Of a stretch of 46,030 nt of DNA, positions 42,383-46,030 are shown piece by piece. This DNA is from Sneathiella sp. (lineage in GTDB: Bacteria; Pseudomonadota; Alphaproteobacteria; Sneathiellales; Sneathiellaceae). Position 1 is the first letter of the stretch. Every line of letters starts with the position of its first letter. The stretch spans positions 111,745 through 157,774 of the forward strand of contig NZ_NZMB01000022.1 of assembly GCF_002694385.1 (NCBI RefSeq), written 5' to 3'. The notes below the pieces were generated by a model that saw only the letters and a list, made by a program, of their open reading frames with translations, was not told the DNA's origin and made no database searches. A program made the position numbers and the translations under genes.

Positions 42383-42994
42383 TCAGCGCCCCTTGCCAAA
42401 AGCTGCCCATGCGGCATAGATGCGTGTGAGCGTCGTGACCCAGCAAAGAACCCCGAAAATAACTGCAATTTCCACAAAATATTCCGGCAGGACGCACATC
42501 AGGCAGAAGGCGGCGATGGTCTCCGTTCCCTCCGTCAGGCCACCAAGATAGTAAAGCGATTTGCGGCCGCGGATCGCTGTTGAAATGCCGTGCCGTTCCG
42601 CCAGAATGGCGTAAGCCAGGAACGTCGACCCCGTTCCCATAAAGCTGAAGATGAGAAATGCGGCCGCCAGTGCTTTTTCCGGCTGGGCAAGAGCAAAGCC
42701 AAAGACAACGGCCGCGTAAAAGATAAAATCGCAGATGATATCCAGATAGCCGCCAAAATCAGTCAGCCGGGACTGCCGCGCAACGGCGCCGTCCAGCCCG
42801 TCACCAAGGCGATTGACCAGAATGATAAAAAGGGCCGACAGGTAATATTCCGATGCGAGAAGCGGAATGACCAGCAGCCCAATTCCAAAGCCGGTCAGCG
42901 TGACGGCATTCGCCGGAATGCCCAGCTTCGCCATTTTCCGGCCCGTGGCATTCAGGGGCGGATCAATAATCTGCCGGATTGCTGCATCAAACAT
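42383..42994 (-). CDS. CDP-alcohol phosphatidyltransferase family protein
   Basis: 203 residues, about six membrane segments. The family motif DG-x2-AR-x8-G-x3-D-x3-D is complete in DGAVARQSRLTDFGGYLDIICD, with the four aspartates that hold the metal ions and CDP. Such enzymes move a phosphoalcohol or diacylglycerol group from a CDP-activated donor in the inner membrane, in phospholipid or inositol-lipid synthesis. The acceptor cannot be read. The ATG at 42994 (MFDAAIRQIIDPPLN) is the family-like start; an upstream ATG at 43099 would add 35 residues that do not look native. No strong ribosome-binding site. Confidence 0.87.
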   Translation of the reverse strand: MFDAAIRQIIDPPLNATGRKMAKLGIPANAVTLTGFGIGLLVIPLLASEYYLSALFIILVNRLGDGLDGAVARQSRLTDFGGYLDIICDFIFYAAVVFGFALAQPEKALAAAFLIFSFMGTGSTFLAYAILAERHGISTAIRGRKSLYYLGGLTEGTETIAAFCLMCVLPEYFVEIAVIFGVLCWVTTLTRIYAAWAAFGKGR

Positions 42995-43134
42995 CGGATT
43001 TACGAAATACCTTCTTGCCTGCGCTGGCCGTGAATGAGATTGTCTTGAAAAATGACATACTCGCCAGAGCCGGGCAAGGCAATGCGCTCTGCCCCGCATG
43101 CCGATAATGTGAAGGGGATCCGGAGGGAGAGAAG

Positions 43135-43605
43135 ATGCGACACCCCCATGAATTTATCGCCCGTCTCGACTGGACCGGTGCAAGCGACGGCCCGACGACG
43201 GATTACAGAAGCTATTCCCGCGATTATGAAGTTTCTATTCCCGGTCGCCCGGTGCTTGCCGGAACCGCAGCGACCGCTTTTCTCGGCACGGATACCCGAT
43301 TTAACCCCGAAGATATGCTTATCGCCTCCCTCGCGGCCTGTCATATGCTGAGTTACCTCGCTCTCTGCGCCCGTAAGAATATCGTCGTTACCGGGTATTT
43401 TGATAATGCCTATGGCAAGATGGATTTTGTCGATGGCGTCATGCGGTTTACGGAAGTTCTTCTGAAGCCGGTCGTGATAATCCGTGAGGGCAGCGACCTG
43501 GAGCGGGCAACAAGGCTGCATCATGAGGCGCATCAGGAATGCTTCATTGCCAACTCAGTCAATTTTCCGGTGCAGAATGAACCGACGGTCAGCTATGCCA
43601 GATAA
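43135..43605 (+). CDS. OsmC family protein
   Basis: 156 residues. The OsmC/Ohr fold is shown by NPEDMLIASLAACHMLSYLALCARKNI (first reactive cysteine) and HHEAHQECFIANSV (second cysteine), set about 65 residues apart. The start (HEFIARLDWTG) also fits. Members are thiol-dependent peroxidases that remove organic hydroperoxides in the cytoplasm; the ACHMLSYL variant is of the OsmC-like third class more than Ohr. GGAGGGAGAG lies before the ATG. It is divergent from the phosphatidyltransferase gene and is followed 62 bases later by a small unknown gene. Confidence 0.89.
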   Translation: MRHPHEFIARLDWTGASDGPTTDYRSYSRDYEVSIPGRPVLAGTAATAFLGTDTRFNPEDMLIASLAACHMLSYLALCARKNIVVTGYFDNAYGKMDFVDGVMRFTEVLLKPVVIIREGSDLERATRLHHEAHQECFIANSVNFPVQNEPTVSYAR

Positions 43606-43667
43606 CCTTTTTTTAAGGATAGCTGTGCAAATATGCCGCCATAAATAACCATATTTCGAGATAAAAA

Positions 43668-43880
43668 ATGCAACTGAAATTTGAAGCGGCCATTTACAAT
43701 GAGGAAGTACTGGCCGCCCTCCAGGAAGGGGAACATCACAAGGACCTTTCCGACAGCTGGGCCGATACGCACTATTTCGATGTTTATGCTGTCAGTATAG
43801 AACAGGCATGGGAAAAGATGCGTCGCAAATACAGCGCCGATCGCGGTTTTGTCATCAAGGCGATTGAAGCCATCGATTGA
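43668..43880 (+). CDS. Conserved-looking small protein, 70 residues, unknown
   Basis: 70 residues, acidic and aromatic-rich (HYFDVYAVSIEQAWEKMRRKYSADRGFVIKAIEAID), with no signal peptide or membrane segment. The pattern of alternating hydrophobic and charged residues suggests a small alpha/beta fold. I do not recognise it as a named family. It reads as a real gene because its frame fills the gap between OsmC and Nfu, with a normal ATG and a GAG-type ribosome-binding site, and ends six bases before the convergent Nfu stop. Function unknown. Confidence 0.6.
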   Translation: MQLKFEAAIYNEEVLAALQEGEHHKDLSDSWADTHYFDVYAVSIEQAWEKMRRKYSADRGFVIKAIEAID

Positions 43881-43886
43881 CGTTAT

Positions 43887-44771
43887 TCAATATCCTGAAT
43901 AATAAGGATTTGTACCACCGGCATGATCGGTGACATCCAGGACGCGTTCAATCGTTGGAACCGCGGATTTGATTTCCACCTCGATCCCCTGTTTCAATGT
44001 TGCATCCGCCATGCCGCAGCCCTGGCATCCACCGGCCATTTCCACATAGGCGGTATCCCCCTGTACATCAATCAGGCTGATATAACCGCCATGGGCCGCA
44101 ATTGCCGGATTGATCCGGGTTTCCAGAAGAACCTGGATCCGTTCGGCTTCATCCGTTTGCAGCCCCGGCCGGTCCGTCGTCTCTGCCGCCGCCTCGTCAA
44201 TCATCCGTTCAAACCGGACGCGCTTTACTTCCGGAACGTGGTGTTTGAGGGTATTCTCAATCTTGATCTGGGTGCCAAACGCCGGGGTTGACAGCCCCCT
44301 GCTATCCATTTCAAGGGTGACAAGCCCTTCCGACGGGTCATAGGATTTAAAGGCGACATCGCCGCCATCTTGGGCAAGCTGCGGCTGCACGCGGGTTGAG
44401 ACAAGCTCGACAATGGCATCGACAATCTTCTGATCATCCTCGGAATAGCTGCCGCTGGTCTTCGGCGTATCACCGTTCAGCACCGGCATCCCGCTCATGT
44501 AATGATCCATGATGGCAGCCAGAACCATCGGCTTCAACTGTATCCAAAGGATTTTCTGTTCCGCATCCGGCTGCTTGATGATCGTGACGTAATCCTCGCC
44601 CAGTTCAACGGCCCTGATCCCCGGAATGTCAAACAGACGTTTGGCCAGCGGCGAGCGAACGCGCGCCTCCTCCGCATCGTCAAGCAGAACGGAACCCGAC
44701 GCCAGCACCTGACGTCCCGGCATGAACTTCATCCTGTCTTCATTCTCATGTGGCAGGGTCTGGATGAACAT
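43887..44771 (-). CDS. Nfu-type Fe-S scaffold with two NifU-like domains
   Basis: 294 residues. Residues 1-90 are an Nfu_N domain (MFIQTLPHENEDRMKFMPGRQVL). Residues 112-190 look like a NifU domain (PQLAQDGGDVAFKSYDPSEGLVTLEM... IENTLKHHVPEVKRV) but the expected CxxC place reads SRGLSTP, so it cannot hold a cluster as usual. Residues 208-294 are a second NifU domain with C249-Q-G-C252 and the NfuA-like end GMADATLKQGIE...VTDHAGGTNPYYS. The protein should carry a [4Fe-4S] cluster to target enzymes in the cytoplasm. Normal Nfu proteins have one such domain. GGGAG lies eight bases before the ATG. Confidence 0.88.
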   Translation of the reverse strand: MFIQTLPHENEDRMKFMPGRQVLASGSVLLDDAEEARVRSPLAKRLFDIPGIRAVELGEDYVTIIKQPDAEQKILWIQLKPMVLAAIMDHYMSGMPVLNGDTPKTSGSYSEDDQKIVDAIVELVSTRVQPQLAQDGGDVAFKSYDPSEGLVTLEMDSRGLSTPAFGTQIKIENTLKHHVPEVKRVRFERMIDEAAAETTDRPGLQTDEAERIQVLLETRINPAIAAHGGYISLIDVQGDTAYVEMAGGCQGCGMADATLKQGIEVEIKSAVPTIERVLDVTDHAGGTNPYYSGY

Positions 44772-44905
44772 CTACACGCTCCCGCCCCTCCGCAAAAGGG
44801 CATTGAAAAGATCACCGTCAGCTAGCAGAAAACCCGCTGCCCGACAAGGCTCAATGATAACATATGGTATCGAACGCGCGATGCAATAGCCTGCCGGATA
44901 TCCTC

Positions 44906-45919
44906 TCAGACAGTGGCAACTGCATTTGCCGGAGAGCCGACCGCACCCGGCAGACGCATCGGCGGTGCCGTCAGCAGAAAACGGGACCGTCCCTGCTTTT
45001 TAAGCCAGCTATTCAGCGGCGTCAGATGCCAGAGTTCGCCCAGATGAATGCCGAGTTTGAACAGGCAATGTTCATGGAGGGGCAGAAAGGCGCAGCAGCC
45101 ATCCCCCGGGCGGGACGGATAGGCCTCAACCGCATAGTTATCCGCAATCAGCAGGGACAGCCCGCTGTCGGTGATCCAGTTGAGCAGTTTCCCATCGCGC
45201 CCATCCAGCGCCGCGCAGGAATTATGCAATGCTTTCTCATCAGGGTTTCCGGCCATTTCCATGATCATCTGCGCAAAACCGGTATGCAGACAGACCATAT
45301 CTCCTTCTTCGACGATCACCCCGTCCTTTTCCATGACTTTCATCAGATCATCATAGCCGACGATTGTTTTCTCTCGCCCGAAAGCGCCCTCCAGATCAAT
45401 CATGACACCGCGCCCCTGCACTCCGGCAGCGGCCATATTCTCGATTCCAAGCGCGTTCGCGCGGCTTCCACCCGCATCTTCGGGACCGCACACATGTTCT
45501 CCGCCGCGATATCCGTTGTAATAGACGATTTCCGCCTTGCCATCGCCATCGGCATCAAACTCCTGCCCGACATGTGCCAGACTGTCCCATTGCGAGGAAT
45601 ATTGCGTATGCAGGATCACCAGATCGTCACAGATCACATCGACAAAGTTGGGATCGTCCTGTGACACCTTGTAATTCATATTCGCCCGGCCGCCTGACCG
45701 TTTTGTCGGCACAAGTTCGGGGGGAAACCGCCGTGGGTTCAGCAGATTGCCGCCCGGCAGATCAAGCGGCAGGCTGAGGCAGAACCGTTCCCCCGTCTTC
45801 ACCTCTGCTGCCGCCGCGCGGATCTTTTCCGGCGTAATCAGATTGAGACGGCCGATCTGGTCATCCGCGCCAAAATCCCCCCAGTTCGAGCCTTCCGGCC
45901 GGTTCACCCATCTTGTCAT
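44906..45919 (-). CDS. Cyclase family hydrolase (kynurenine formamidase-like)
   Basis: 337 residues. The fold is that of the COG1878 cyclase family: WGDFGADDQIGRLNLITPEK at the start is the usual opening of the longer branch, and ILHTQYSSQWDSLAHVG carries the metal site, with QWD in place of the THxD of classical formamidases. HLGELWHL near the end supplies further conserved residues. Such proteins are metal-dependent hydrolases or cyclases acting on amide, ester or lactone bonds. The substrate is unknown. GGGAGG lies before the ATG. The gene stands upstream of nfu on the same strand with a 134-base gap that shows no terminator. Confidence 0.86.
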   Translation of the reverse strand: MTRWVNRPEGSNWGDFGADDQIGRLNLITPEKIRAAAAEVKTGERFCLSLPLDLPGGNLLNPRRFPPELVPTKRSGGRANMNYKVSQDDPNFVDVICDDLVILHTQYSSQWDSLAHVGQEFDADGDGKAEIVYYNGYRGGEHVCGPEDAGGSRANALGIENMAAAGVQGRGVMIDLEGAFGREKTIVGYDDLMKVMEKDGVIVEEGDMVCLHTGFAQMIMEMAGNPDEKALHNSCAALDGRDGKLLNWITDSGLSLLIADNYAVEAYPSRPGDGCCAFLPLHEHCLFKLGIHLGELWHLTPLNSWLKKQGRSRFLLTAPPMRLPGAVGSPANAVATV

Positions 45920-46030
45920 GCTTGCCTCCCGCAGTTTTTGTTTTGCATAAGCATAACCGCAAGCATCGCGCGTGCAAAGCCCTCTCTCCAGCTTAATTGA
46001 CGGAAGATACAGAAGCTGTTAGCAGTGTTG

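Noticed and set aside
1-46030. Mobile element, CRISPR array, tRNA or rRNA
   Set aside because: No transposase, integrase or repeat-spacer pattern, and no cloverleaf or ribosomal sequence was recognised on either strand; small non-coding RNAs cannot be excluded by reading alone.

Overview
The window reads as chromosomal DNA of a Gram-negative bacterium, most likely an alphaproteobacterium. The signs are the gene content: a complete protocatechuate 4,5-cleavage pathway, a LivKHMGF-type ABC transporter, an Nfu_N-type Fe-S protein, HspQ, a type I secreted RTX protein and many aromatic/xenobiotic-type oxidoreductases. Base composition looks moderate and even. I see no rRNA, tRNA, IS element, phage gene or CRISPR array. 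The order or genus cannot be fixed from sequence reading alone.

Layout. 1-3.5 kb: a large secreted RTX/VWA adhesin-like protein (minus). 3.8-13.0 kb: the protocatechuate 4,5-cleavage locus. Its minus arm holds ligR, a DUF1932-type dehydrogenase, ligC and an MFS carrier; its plus arm is a tightly coupled operon galB-ligK-galD-ligI-ligA-ligB. Together they encode every step from protocatechuate to pyruvate plus oxaloacetate: ring cleavage (LigAB), semialdehyde oxidation (LigC), pyrone hydrolysis (LigI), tautomerisation (GalD), hydration (GalB) and aldol cleavage (LigK). 13.1-16.2 kb: glpK-glpD for glycerol use, converging with an EamA exporter. 17.4-18.5 kb: an isolated DegT-like PLP enzyme. 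18.6-26.6 kb: an acyl-CoA synthetase, HspQ and a zinc alcohol dehydrogenase, facing a five-gene branched-chain-type ABC transporter operon across a bidirectional terminator.

26.9-31.8 kb: a chemoreceptor, an exported MsrA, a second EamA transporter and a DsbA-like isomerase. 31.9-36.3 kb: a minus-strand run of MFS carrier, SDR, pirin and Old Yellow Enzyme-type reductase. 36.5-40.8 kb (plus): a Bcr/CflA exporter, a class V aminotransferase, a DUF4389 membrane protein and a homocysteine S-methyltransferase-like protein. 40.8-46 kb: GST, MBL hydrolase, a CDP-alcohol phosphatidyltransferase, OsmC, a 70-residue unknown, a double-domain Nfu protein and a cyclase-family hydrolase.

The most notable observations are: a LysR-type regulator of the lig locus carrying two complete winged-helix DNA-binding domains, with two dissimilar LysR-box-like palindromes, one in front of each arm; a dehydrogenase of unassigned function in the ligC operon; an Nfu protein with a cysteine-less middle NifU domain; and several strong palindromes or repeats at promoters and gene ends, notably upstream of the liv operon.
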